This document shows, piece after piece, positions 43,638 to 51,554 of a stretch of DNA of 64,000 bases. Origin of the DNA: Bacteroidia bacterium (GTDB taxonomy: Bacteria; Bacteroidota; Bacteroidia; SpSt-205). Position numbers and translations under genes: made by a program. A model generated the notes under the pieces. That model ran no database searches. It was not told the DNA's origin and was given only the letters and a program-made list of their open reading frames with translations. Each line of letters starts with the position of its first letter. The stretch's first letter is position 1. The stretch lies in NCBI GenBank assembly GCA_026414975.1, contig JAOAHZ010000004.1, forward strand, positions 62,001 to 126,000, read 5' to 3'.

Positions 43638-44654
43638 ATGCGTTGTGTGAGGGCAGTTCTCCTTCTCACTAAGCTCGTGGCTCAGGAGACGGTTCTGCGT
43701 GTGCATCTCTCGGGAGATAATATGCTTGGCACGTTTATCTTGCCGCCTGAGCTTCGGTCTCGAATTGTAGCCCTTCGTCCTTACTTCAGTGGTGGGGACA
43801 TTCGCTTCACAAACTTGGAAGGTAACTTTATCAGCGGCTCTGAAAAGCCTTCAAAGTGTTCAGAAGCATCCCGACAACGAGGGATTTGCTATGAGTTTGG
43901 CATGCCGATTCAAAATGCGGACCTTTTGCGTGAGGTCGGATTCAATCTCGCCCACTTAGATAATAACCACACCGAAGATTATGGCATCGCTGGATACGAG
44001 GCCACGAAGAAGGTCATAGAAGGTATGGGGATTACTACGCTGGGAAAACGGGAATCTAAAGTTCTGGTTATCAAAGGGCTGCGCGTCGGACTCATTGCGT
44101 TTGGATTTTCAGGGCGTTCTTATCATGTAGCCCACATCCCTCAGGCGGTCTCGTTGGTGCGGGAGCTATCTAAAAAAGCTGATGTGGTGATAGTGTCCTT
44201 CCATGGAGGCGCAGAAGGACCTACACGGATCCACACGCCGGATACGGTAGAGATGTTTTATGGAGAAAACCGAGGTCACGTGAGAGCTTTTGCTCGGGCT
44301 GTGATTGATGCGGGAGCTGACTTAGTCGTAGGGCACGGCCCTCATGTTCTTCGAGGCTTGGAGCTTTACAATCAGCGCCTCATCCTGTACTCGCTCGGAA
44401 ACTTCATCGTCGTGAATGGCATCAACATCCAAGGTCCGAATGGACTCACGGGCGTATTTGAGGTGGAGCTGGATCAGGAAGGGCGTTTTATTCGGGGTAA
44501 GTTCCATTCTATGCGAATTCTTCAAGGCATCCCCACGCCTGACGAAAAGCAGGAAGCACTTAAGCTAATTCAGCGCCTTACAAAGGAGGATTTCAAAGGA
44601 GGGAATCTTCTTATTCAAGAAGATGGAACATTCCTCCCAGCATCTAAGCCATAG
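43638..44654 (+). CDS. CapA-family (poly-gamma-glutamate type) metallophosphatase
   Basis: A 338-residue CapA/PGA_cap protein, calcineurin-like fold. Motifs: HLSGDNMLGTF (start of the domain), DIRFTNLEGNFIS (NLE motif), LAHLDNNHTEDYG (DNNH), VVIVSFHGGAE and LVVGHGPHVLRG (GHxPH), then ILYSLGNFIV. A hydrophobic N-terminus (MRCVRAVLLLTKLVAQE) suggests export. Members act on capsule or peptidoglycan polymers; its substrate is not known. A 15-codon upstream extension overlaps the promoter box and is rejected. Confidence 0.86.
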   Translation: MRCVRAVLLLTKLVAQETVLRVHLSGDNMLGTFILPPELRSRIVALRPYFSGGDIRFTNLEGNFISGSEKPSKCSEASRQRGICYEFGMPIQNADLLREVGFNLAHLDNNHTEDYGIAGYEATKKVIEGMGITTLGKRESKVLVIKGLRVGLIAFGFSGRSYHVAHIPQAVSLVRELSKKADVVIVSFHGGAEGPTRIHTPDTVEMFYGENRGHVRAFARAVIDAGADLVVGHGPHVLRGLELYNQRLILYSLGNFIVVNGINIQGPNGLTGVFEVELDQEGRFIRGKFHSMRILQGIPTPDEKQEALKLIQRLTKEDFKGGNLLIQEDGTFLPASKP

Positions 44655-44684
44655 CAGAGTTTTCTGGGGCTCTGTTCTAATGCA

Positions 44685-44718
44685 GTCTCCAAGGAGGGAC
44701 AGCTTCTAACTTGGAGAC
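44685..44718. repeat. Inverted repeat between CapA and RNase H genes
   Basis: GTCTCCAA / TTGGAGAC, eight perfect base pairs with an 18-base loop, in the 78-base gap between convergent genes. No clear T-run; it might stop transcription from either side. Confidence 0.3.
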
Positions 44719-44732
44719 CTCCCGTAGTGAGG

Positions 44733-45161
44733 TTATAGAGGGCTTTCCCTCTGATTGGCCAGCTGGTGTGCTACTTCATTCCAGGATAGACCCGAGTGGG
44801 CCGCTACCTTCACCCAGCGAATGCGAACTGGAGCTTGGCGTATAAAGTCTGCGTAGCGCTTGGTTAGAGGTTTTTGGGCTCGCCACTTCCCAGTTGCCCA
44901 GTGAGCCAACCCTTCGTAGTCGTGATAAATGGTGCATTCTTGCACTTGGTGTTGGAGACACCATCGTACTGCTTGCACGACAGCATAAATCTCTCCGCCG
45001 ATCTGTCTGTGGGAGTTGAGATCAGGGTCAGTTGAAGGGACCGTTCCCCCTTCTCGATACAGTTCCACTCCGTCCCGACGAATCACTAAGCCGTACCCTA
45101 TGCGTCCATCCGCTTGCCACGAACCATCTACATCTATTTCAATCCCCTGATTTTGATACAT
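44733..45161 (-). CDS. Ribonuclease HI-like protein
   Basis: RNase H fold, 142 residues, expected to cut RNA in RNA-DNA hybrids. Catalytic residues: EIDVDGSW (Asp), QIGGEIYAVV (Glu), TIYHDYEGLAHWA (Asp). The fourth carboxylate, normally Asp in NExAD, is His here (WNEVAHQLA), after the conserved AAHSGLSW. In the E. coli enzyme this Asp is the least strictly required of the four, so activity is plausible. Not in an obvious operon; 87 bases after comEC. Confidence 0.82.
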   Translation of the reverse strand: MYQNQGIEIDVDGSWQADGRIGYGLVIRRDGVELYREGGTVPSTDPDLNSHRQIGGEIYAVVQAVRWCLQHQVQECTIYHDYEGLAHWATGKWRAQKPLTKRYADFIRQAPVRIRWVKVAAHSGLSWNEVAHQLANQRESPL

Positions 45162-45248
45162 GCTGCGAATAAATGAGTTTGAGCTTTATGACTGAAGGCC
45201 TTTCCTCCATCGGTATTTAGGCGGGGAGGGTGGAGAAAAGCCAACCCC

Positions 45249-46757
45249 TCACACAATCCACATCGTTTTCTGAGCTTGGAGATGCCGGTGGAGCCAACTG
45301 CCACCGATACCTATCCCAAATAGCGTAAAAGGCATGGCCATGTAAGACGGTAGGGGAGGTAAGGTAAGAGTCCCTCCCGGTAGAGCGGAGAGAAAGCTAA
45401 CCGCCTCCACTAATAACCATGCTAATGCATACACGGGATATGCGGCTAACTTTCCTAAGATCGGTATGTACATCAAAATAAGCCAACCCACAGCTGTAAA
45501 GGCCAGAGCCGTAGCTAAGGGAATAGCGATGAGATTAGCTAAGAGGAAGTAAAGAGGAAAGCGTCCGAAATACGCCCAGTTCAGGAAAAAGGTTCCCATT
45601 TGAGCGGCCATGGAGATGGCTATGAGGTCTTTGAAATAAGCTAAGAGGGTGTTTTCCCGCTGAGGATAGCGAAGTAAATACAGACGAATGGGGAGGTAAA
45701 AGGCCATGATACCCCCTACCGCCGCATACGAGAACTGAAATCCCCAATGATAAATCACGGTAGGGTCTGCAGCAACTTGAAGAAAAGCAGCGAATCCCAG
45801 TGCATTGAGAGATAGGTAAGGTTGCCGCTGCATGCGAGCTAAAATAGCCACACTTCCCATCAGCACAGCCCGCATAGCAGAAGGAGAGCCACCCGTAAGA
45901 AATCCATAGAAAACCAGCAGAACCAATAAAAAGCCCTGACTAAGCCAGTGATAGCTCCAAGCGGGTGGCAGCTTCCGCAACAGAAATAACCATAGAGATA
46001 GCACAAGCCCTACATGCATGCCCGATACAGCTAGGATATGAGCGGTCCCTGACAACTGGAAAGCTTCGCGCACTTCAGAATCTATTCCCCGCTTGTACCC
46101 CAGTAGGAGAGCTTTAGTAACCGCCAAAGGCGCATGGGTTGCCGGAGCAGTAGAGTCCATCTTGTTGATTAGAAGCTGACGCAGACGCTGAATGTAACCT
46201 TGCCAATACCCTGTGTTTATCTCGGTCTTTTCTATTTGCTCCGCATAGCCGCTAAGGAAGACTTTTTGACGCGCCCAGTAAGCCTGCCCGAAACGAATAC
46301 TATCCAGCCGACAAACTGCCCGTATCCCATATCCCGCCGGCAGATGTATAACGCTGCTATCTCGTGTGTAGAGAAGAATGCATCCCGTTGCGGGTAAGGC
46401 ACGGTGTAAGCGGTATGAATAAACTGAGTCTGCCTCAATAAGGAGCCTGTATGCCCTGGATGTGCGAGCAGGCTCCTCAATCAAATAACCTGCTACGCCA
46501 ACAAGCTGTCCCATAAGGGGTCGAAGGTTAGGGGAGGAGGCTTTATTCTCTATCCAAGCTCGCCCCCATCCTAATCCGGCAAAAAGGGGTACGCTCCATA
46601 CCAAACGGCCCCAGCCCAGCTTAAACCATGCATAAACCGCTCCCCCTGTTAACCCCACCATCACCCCCAGCGCTAAATACCAAGGTAGTTCTGCTAAGGC
46701 GACCCCGATGACTATGCCTGCCGCTCCCCATAGAAATGGATACCGCCATGCAGGCAT
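45249..46757 (-). CDS. comEC: ComEC/Rec2-family DNA uptake membrane protein
   Basis: Inner-membrane channel protein for single-stranded DNA uptake, 502 residues. The ComEC core is clear: TKALLLGYKRGIDSEVREAF, QLSGTAHILAVSGMHVGLVL and GGSPSAMRAVLMGSVAILAR, with about ten membrane helices. The N-terminal OB-like soluble domain (YLIEEPARTSRAYRLLIEAD) is present, but the C-terminal beta-lactamase-like domain is not, as in many Bacteroidota. It follows glmS by 15 bases and is probably cotranscribed. No other competence gene is in the window. Confidence 0.9.
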   Translation of the reverse strand: MPAWRYPFLWGAAGIVIGVALAELPWYLALGVMVGLTGGAVYAWFKLGWGRLVWSVPLFAGLGWGRAWIENKASSPNLRPLMGQLVGVAGYLIEEPARTSRAYRLLIEADSVYSYRLHRALPATGCILLYTRDSSVIHLPAGYGIRAVCRLDSIRFGQAYWARQKVFLSGYAEQIEKTEINTGYWQGYIQRLRQLLINKMDSTAPATHAPLAVTKALLLGYKRGIDSEVREAFQLSGTAHILAVSGMHVGLVLSLWLFLLRKLPPAWSYHWLSQGFLLVLLVFYGFLTGGSPSAMRAVLMGSVAILARMQRQPYLSLNALGFAAFLQVAADPTVIYHWGFQFSYAAVGGIMAFYLPIRLYLLRYPQRENTLLAYFKDLIAISMAAQMGTFFLNWAYFGRFPLYFLLANLIAIPLATALAFTAVGWLILMYIPILGKLAAYPVYALAWLLVEAVSFLSALPGGTLTLPPLPSYMAMPFTLFGIGIGGSWLHRHLQAQKTMWIV

Positions 46758-46772
46758 AGAGGGTTTGTAGGT

Positions 46773-48623
46773 CTATTCTACAGTAACGGACTTGGCGAGG
46801 TTTCGGGGTTGATCTACGTCGCAGCCTCTGAGCACCGCTGTGTGATAAGCTAAAAGCTGCAGAGGCAGGACGGTGAGAATGGGTGAGAGCGGTTCAGGTA
46901 TGTCGGGTATGTACAATACCTCGTCGGCATAGGTTTGAATATCTTCGTCGCCTTCGGTAGCGATAGCGATCACGCGTCCACCGCGGGCCCGCACTTCCTG
47001 AATGTTACTCAGAACCTTTTCATATAAGCTGTCTCGGAGAGCTATGACAATCACGGGCATTCCCTGATCTATGAGGGCAATGGGTCCATGCTTCATCTCA
47101 GCGGCTGGATAGCCCTCAGCATGGATGTAGGATATTTCTTTCAGTTTTAGAGCTCCTTCTAAAGCAACGGGAAAGTTGTAGCCCCGCCCGAGATAAAGGA
47201 CATTCGTTACAGAGACAAACTGCTTAGCTATTTCGTAAACAGGTTGATGAAGCTTTTCCAAGGTTTGGGCGACGAGGTCAGGAAGTGTCAGCAGTTTCTC
47301 TATAAGTAAATCATGCAGATTGCGGTCTATGGTATAGCGGACAGCGCCAAGATGGAGAGCTAAAAGGGTAAGAGCAGTGAGTTGAGCTGTGAAGGCCTTA
47401 GTGGAAGCTACCCCTATCTCGGGGCCAGCATGAATGTAGATGCCGGCTTGTGTCTCGCGAGGAATGCTGGAACCAACGACATTCGTAATGCCGAGAATGA
47501 GAGCTCCCCGCTGTTTAGCCAGTCGTAAAGCAGCGAGGGTGTCAGCCGTTTCACCACTTTGGCTGATCCCGATGACTACATCTCCGGCCGATATAACGGG
47601 ATTTCTGTAGCGAAACTCTGAAGCATATTCCACCTCTACCGGTACACGAACCAGCTGCTCTATTAGGTATTCTCCCACAAGTGCAGCATGCCAGCTCGTG
47701 CCACATCCGACAAGAGTGAGGCGAGGAGCTGCTAAGATTCGATCCATTACACTACTGATTCCTCCCAGTCGCACTTCCAGAGGCTCCTGGCGAATCCGCC
47801 CCCGCATACAATCGCGAATAGCCTGAGGCTGCTCAAATATTTCCTTGAGCATGAAATGGGGATAACCGCCGCGCTCTATGGAGGCCACGTCCCAGTGAAT
47901 GTATTCCCTCTGGGGGGTACGAGACTGTTCGCGTAAGCCGAATACTTCCGGCTCAGCCATGTCAGGGTGGAGGAGGGCGGCCTCGTCCTCTTCCAGGTGG
48001 ATCACCTCTCGGGTATGAGGTACTACGGCGGCTGCGTCGGATGCTGCGATGTATTCTCTATCCCCCAAACCAATCAAAAGAGGACTAAACCGCCTCACGA
48101 GAATCACAAGCCCAGGGTCATCCCGTACCAACATTGCCACACCGAAAGTGCCTTCTACCCCGGCAAAGGCTCGTTTAATGATTTCCATCCAGGACGCTGT
48201 GGACGCCTGCTGCCTCACCCAAGCTATCCAATGCGCCAAAATCTCCGTGTCTGTCTCGCTTATCGAGTGAATGCCCTCTCTTTCCAGACGAGACTTCAAA
48301 AAGGAGTAGTTTTCTATGATGCCATTATGCACCAAAGCAATAGCCCCGTCGTAGCTGAGGTGAGGATGGGCGTTGATATCTGTAGGAGAGCCATGGGTTG
48401 CCCACCGGGTGTGGGCTACGCCGGCTTTTCCAGCGACAACCTTACCATCTATGGAATGAGCCAGAGCTGAGACTTTTCCTGCTTGTTTGTAAATCCAGAA
48501 TCGCCCTTCCGAGAGTGTAGCTAAGCCAGCTGAATCGTATCCACGGTACTCTAGCCGCTTCAAGCCCTCTATCAAGAGAGGAGCCGCTTCTCGGTAACCT
48601 GTATAAGCAACGATTCCGCACAT
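46773..48623 (-). CDS. glmS: Glutamine-fructose-6-phosphate aminotransferase
   Basis: Makes glucosamine 6-phosphate for peptidoglycan and LPS. The 616 residues start MCGIVAYTGYREAAPLLIEG with the N-terminal nucleophile Cys. The glutaminase domain has RWATHGSPTDINAHPH; two SIS domains follow (GCGTSWHAALVGEYLIEQ; GISQSGETADTLAALRLAKQ; GRGYNFPVALEGALKLKEIS). The C-terminus DQPRNLAKSVTVE is the standard ending. The promoter box is a near match (TAATATTG) six bases upstream. No glmS ribozyme is seen in the short 5' gap. Confidence 0.97.
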   Translation of the reverse strand: MCGIVAYTGYREAAPLLIEGLKRLEYRGYDSAGLATLSEGRFWIYKQAGKVSALAHSIDGKVVAGKAGVAHTRWATHGSPTDINAHPHLSYDGAIALVHNGIIENYSFLKSRLEREGIHSISETDTEILAHWIAWVRQQASTASWMEIIKRAFAGVEGTFGVAMLVRDDPGLVILVRRFSPLLIGLGDREYIAASDAAAVVPHTREVIHLEEDEAALLHPDMAEPEVFGLREQSRTPQREYIHWDVASIERGGYPHFMLKEIFEQPQAIRDCMRGRIRQEPLEVRLGGISSVMDRILAAPRLTLVGCGTSWHAALVGEYLIEQLVRVPVEVEYASEFRYRNPVISAGDVVIGISQSGETADTLAALRLAKQRGALILGITNVVGSSIPRETQAGIYIHAGPEIGVASTKAFTAQLTALTLLALHLGAVRYTIDRNLHDLLIEKLLTLPDLVAQTLEKLHQPVYEIAKQFVSVTNVLYLGRGYNFPVALEGALKLKEISYIHAEGYPAAEMKHGPIALIDQGMPVIVIALRDSLYEKVLSNIQEVRARGGRVIAIATEGDEDIQTYADEVLYIPDIPEPLSPILTVLPLQLLAYHTAVLRGCDVDQPRNLAKSVTVE

Positions 48624-48629
48624 TCAGTA

Positions 48630-48637
48630 CAATATTA
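48630..48637 (-). promoter_or_regulatory. Variant -7 box TAATATTG of glmS
   Basis: One mismatch to TAnnTTTG, six bases before ATG 48623. Confidence 0.4.
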
Positions 48638-48662
48638 CGCACTTCCTCAGAGAAAAAGGATG

Positions 48663-48670
48663 TAAGTTTG
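48663..48670 (+). promoter_or_regulatory. -7 box TAAGTTTG of the lipoprotein gene at 48675
   Basis: Exact TAnnTTTG, four bases (TCCC) before ATG 48675. Confidence 0.7.
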
Positions 48671-48674
48671 TCCC

Positions 48675-49256
48675 ATGTATCTCTGGGTTGGGGGTTTATG
48701 CATCCTAAGTGTAGCTCTGTTTGTCTCTTGCAGTTCTTCAGGCACCTACCGTAATCCCTCTAATAACGAGCCTTCCATTCCCAAACTTACAAGCCTACCT
48801 CCCTGTGAAGAGGCCAGGAAGCAGCTTCCGCCCTTAGTTCCACCGGTTCAGATACCTTCAGGAGGCCCCAAATCCCCTTTCACTCCCGAGGTGCAGGAGT
48901 GGCTGAAAAAGCACATTTTGCCTACGGGGGTATATGCTCCAGTCGGCTGTTGGAAAGGACCCGAAGCAAGGGAAATATGGTTCTTAGAGCTAATATCTTC
49001 TGAAGGTACGCTATTCTATGCTGTACTGCTTGACACCGCTTGTCGCATGCTAGATACACTTCTGTGTGCCTATCAGAAAGTATCCTTGGACCGGATAGAG
49101 CAAGCTCAGATGGTCCTTGAACGCGATGGCCGTTATCAAATCCAATACGAGATCCGTCAGACTGAGTTTTCTGGAGAGCAGCCTCAAACCAGCACGACCA
49201 CTCGTGAGGAGCGCTATCAGGTGGATTGGGCTGCTGGGCGATTGCGTCATTTATAG
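48675..49256 (+). CDS. Hypothetical lipoprotein
   Basis: A 193-residue protein with lipobox FVSC (Cys19) and a Ser/Pro-rich linker. The mature part has a region WLKKHILPTGVYAPVGCWKG and a later SLDRIEQAQMVLERDGRYQI, which suggests a small mixed fold; no family recognised. It begins after a TAAGTTTG box. The last 131 bases overlap a second open frame on the same strand. Confidence 0.7.
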   Translation: MYLWVGGLCILSVALFVSCSSSGTYRNPSNNEPSIPKLTSLPPCEEARKQLPPLVPPVQIPSGGPKSPFTPEVQEWLKKHILPTGVYAPVGCWKGPEAREIWFLELISSEGTLFYAVLLDTACRMLDTLLCAYQKVSLDRIEQAQMVLERDGRYQIQYEIRQTEFSGEQPQTSTTTREERYQVDWAAGRLRHL

Positions 49257-49725
49257 CCAATCCTTAGATGCACCGAAACCCTTCTACTGGGGGGGTAGTT
49301 GGGGACTGGGAGGGGTTCACCTCTGGGCACGCCCTGCTCTTGTACTACGGTACAATCACACTTTTTTTCATTGCTCACCTGTACCAGCTTACTTTTCGTT
49401 TGGCGTCTCTCAGCCAGTAGGCTTCTTTCTGAGTCGAGAGAGACTGGATCGACCCGTTTATTTGGGACTCCATATCCACCAGCGGTACTGGCCTGGGCGG
49501 GAACTACGTGTAGATACTCGGTTCATAAGCGTTTTTGGCGTGAGAGTCTGGTTAGAGCCATATCTCCAGCGATTCTATATTCAAGCGGGGCTGGGCACTC
49601 AAGTCCATCGGCTCAACCGAGGCACTTGGCGAGCTCTCCCCACTGGCGAGATTCAGCTAGGTGGTTTCCACCGACCCCACAAATACACACCCAAACGTTT
49701 GCATCGCAAGAGCATGGGGGAATAA
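49126..49725 (+). CDS. Probable small beta-barrel protein, start uncertain
   Basis: The open frame to 49725 is clearly protein-like from about base 49250: YWGGSWGLGGVHLWARPALV, then VYLGLHIHQRYW and VWLEPYLQRFYIQAGLGTQ, alternating residues as in outer-membrane strands. The part before 49256 overlaps the lipoprotein gene in another frame and is probably not translated in this frame, so the real start is unclear (ATG 49126 is the first ATG; no standard start lies nearer). Possibly expressed by coupling to the lipoprotein. Family unknown. Confidence 0.45.
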   Translation: MAVIKSNTRSVRLSFLESSLKPARPLVRSAIRWIGLLGDCVIYSQSLDAPKPFYWGGSWGLGGVHLWARPALVLRYNHTFFHCSPVPAYFSFGVSQPVGFFLSRERLDRPVYLGLHIHQRYWPGRELRVDTRFISVFGVRVWLEPYLQRFYIQAGLGTQVHRLNRGTWRALPTGEIQLGGFHRPHKYTPKRLHRKSMGE

Positions 49726-49775
49726 CTGAGACTTTTCCCCAACCGTCAGATAGACTGCCGGAGAGTGTGGATGTT

Positions 49776-50249
49776 TCAGTTTAGGCGAGACTCACCTGAG
49801 AGTCGCTGCAAAAGCTGCTTGAGTATTGCCTCTTCGGTTCCCGTAATCTGCAGAGCAAACTGAAGGCTAGCACCGAGAAAGTGCTTGAAGTTAAGCTCCA
49901 GAAGAGCCTGAGGTATATCGGTTTCAGCGTCTATATGGAAATCACCATAAAAGTATCCATTTCTCCAAAATATGCGAGGCCAGCGACGCAGAGCATTCCA
50001 TTGGTTAGCTATGTAGAGGGCTTCAGCTTCAGAATAAAGGGGAAGGTCTCCTTCGAAGCGTACAATAAATGCCAGAACCTCTTGCATCAGACCATCTCGA
50101 AGGATGAGCAGACGAAGTCGCACTTGTAGTTCTTCCCCACTTAGGATGAGTTGGAAGTCTCCATCCTCGTCTATGGTGTATCGGAGCTCTAACTTTTGGA
50201 GAAGTCGCTTTATGCGACGCTGTAAGCGGGTGCCAATGGGAGTCTTCAT
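49776..50249 (-). CDS. YbjN-domain protein
   Basis: A 157-residue protein that fits the YbjN / type III secretion chaperone-like fold: LQKLELRYTIDEDGDFQLIL, then RLLILRDGLMQEVLAFIVRF, and ANQWNALRRWPRIFWRNGYF with the N-W pair typical of the family. Role unknown. No -7 box. It has no partner genes, being 93 bases from the trans-sulfuration enzyme gene. Confidence 0.6.
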   Translation of the reverse strand: MKTPIGTRLQRRIKRLLQKLELRYTIDEDGDFQLILSGEELQVRLRLLILRDGLMQEVLAFIVRFEGDLPLYSEAEALYIANQWNALRRWPRIFWRNGYFYGDFHIDAETDIPQALLELNFKHFLGASLQFALQITGTEEAILKQLLQRLSGESRLN

Positions 50250-50342
50250 AAGCCAAGGAATGTTGAAGGAGGACAGAACCAGACCTTTTCCAACCGTGTC
50301 GGATGTACCTGCATACCCAAATATACGAAAGTTTGTCGGTAT

Positions 50343-51488
50343 TTAGATGCGCTGGAGGGCACCCTTGAGATCGGCAATCAGGTCGTCTACATCTTCAATA
50401 CCCACGGAAAGACGAAGTAGCCCAGGAGTGATGCCCAAAGCTAGGCGTTCGGCCTCAGGGATAGAGGCATGAGTCATCGTAGCAGGATGGTTGATTAGAG
50501 ACTCTACCCCCCCTAAGCTCTCCGCCAGTAAGAATACCTTCAGAGCGCTCCAGAAGTTTTGCAGCTCCTCTACTCGGCTCACCTTGACTTCAAATGCGAT
50601 CATACCCCCTGAGAGTCGCATTTGCTGTTTGGCTAAGAGGTATTGAGGATGGGTAACGAGTCCCGGGTAATAAACCTTGCTCACCTTTGGATGAGTGGCG
50701 AGAAATTCAGCAATTTTTTGAGCATTCTCACTATGTTTTTGTAAGCGCAGGGGAAGCGTCTTTATCCCCCGTAAAACAAGGAAACAGTCCATTGGGCCAG
50801 GTACAGCTCCTACAGCATTTTGGAAAAATCGTAAGCGTTGGGCTTCTTCATCTTTGTTTAGCATGATAGCTCCCATTACCGCGTCAGAGTGTCCCCCGAG
50901 GTACTTAGTGGCGGAGTGCATGACAATATCTGCCCCCATCTCCAAGGGAGCTTGGAGATACGGTGTAGCGAATGTATTATCCACGACCAGGTAGGCGTTG
51001 GACTGATGAGCGATGTCCGCCAAAACCGCTATGGGGGAGATTCGAAGAAGAGGGTTGCTGGGAGTCTCTATCCAGATCATTTTAGTTTGAGGGCGAAGGG
51101 CTTCTTCTACTTGAGCTGGGTCAGTAGTATCCACGAAGTCAAAGCTCAAGCCCCATGGCTCAAAAACCTTTCGCATGAGGCGATAAGTGCCCCCGTAAAG
51201 GTCACGGCTGACGAGTACATGGTCGCCCGGTCTAAGGAGTCGAAGAATGGCATCAGTTGCCGCTAAGCCCGAAGCAAAGGCAAGACCATGTTTTGCTCCC
51301 TCTAGCTGAGCCAGAGCCGCCTCCAATGCGCTTCGAGTGGGGTTGTGGGTGCGGCTGTACTCGTAGCCTTTATGAACGCCCGGCGCCTCCTGAGCATAAG
51401 TGGAGGTAAAATAAACCGGAGTCATTACAGCCCCTGTGAGGGGGTCAGACTCCGTTCCTGCATGGACAGCCAGGGTGTGCCATTTCAT
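50343..51488 (-). CDS. Cystathionine gamma-synthase/beta-lyase family enzyme
   Basis: PLP enzyme of the Cys/Met metabolism family, 381 residues. Features: TPVYFTSTYAQEAPG, GYEYSRTHNPTRSALEAALA, LAFASGLAATDAILRLL, DLYGGTYRLM, NPLLRISPI (substrate), VVDNTFATPYLQAP, and HSATKYLGGHSDAVMG with the PLP-binding Lys. The C-terminal ESLGGVESLINHPATMTHAS matches cystathionine gamma-synthase, but beta-lyase or methionine gamma-lyase are possible. It would provide homocysteine for MetE. A TACCTTTG box lies four bases before the ATG. Confidence 0.92.
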   Translation of the reverse strand: MKWHTLAVHAGTESDPLTGAVMTPVYFTSTYAQEAPGVHKGYEYSRTHNPTRSALEAALAQLEGAKHGLAFASGLAATDAILRLLRPGDHVLVSRDLYGGTYRLMRKVFEPWGLSFDFVDTTDPAQVEEALRPQTKMIWIETPSNPLLRISPIAVLADIAHQSNAYLVVDNTFATPYLQAPLEMGADIVMHSATKYLGGHSDAVMGAIMLNKDEEAQRLRFFQNAVGAVPGPMDCFLVLRGIKTLPLRLQKHSENAQKIAEFLATHPKVSKVYYPGLVTHPQYLLAKQQMRLSGGMIAFEVKVSRVEELQNFWSALKVFLLAESLGGVESLINHPATMTHASIPEAERLALGITPGLLRLSVGIEDVDDLIADLKGALQRI

Positions 51489-51492
51489 CGTG

Positions 51493-51500
51493 CAAAGGTA
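51493..51500 (-). promoter_or_regulatory. -7 box TACCTTTG of the trans-sulfuration enzyme gene
   Basis: Exact TAnnTTTG, four bases before ATG 51488. Confidence 0.75.
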
Positions 51501-51542
51501 CGCAGGGCTTAGGCATCAGACCGAGGGGAGCGGTTAGGTGCT

Positions 51543-51550
51543 TTATTTTG
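51543..51550 (+). promoter_or_regulatory. Variant -7 box TTATTTTG of the alpha/beta hydrolase gene
   Basis: One mismatch to TAnnTTTG, four bases (TCTT) before ATG 51555. Confidence 0.4.
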
Positions 51551-51554
51551 TCTT

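Noticed and set aside
48624-48662. glmS ribozyme
   Set aside because: The 5' gap is too short and no ribozyme-like folding sequence is present.
49117-49255. First 46 codons of the barrel-like frame as genuine coding
   Set aside because: They read as a shadow of the lipoprotein gene in another frame; only the later part looks real.
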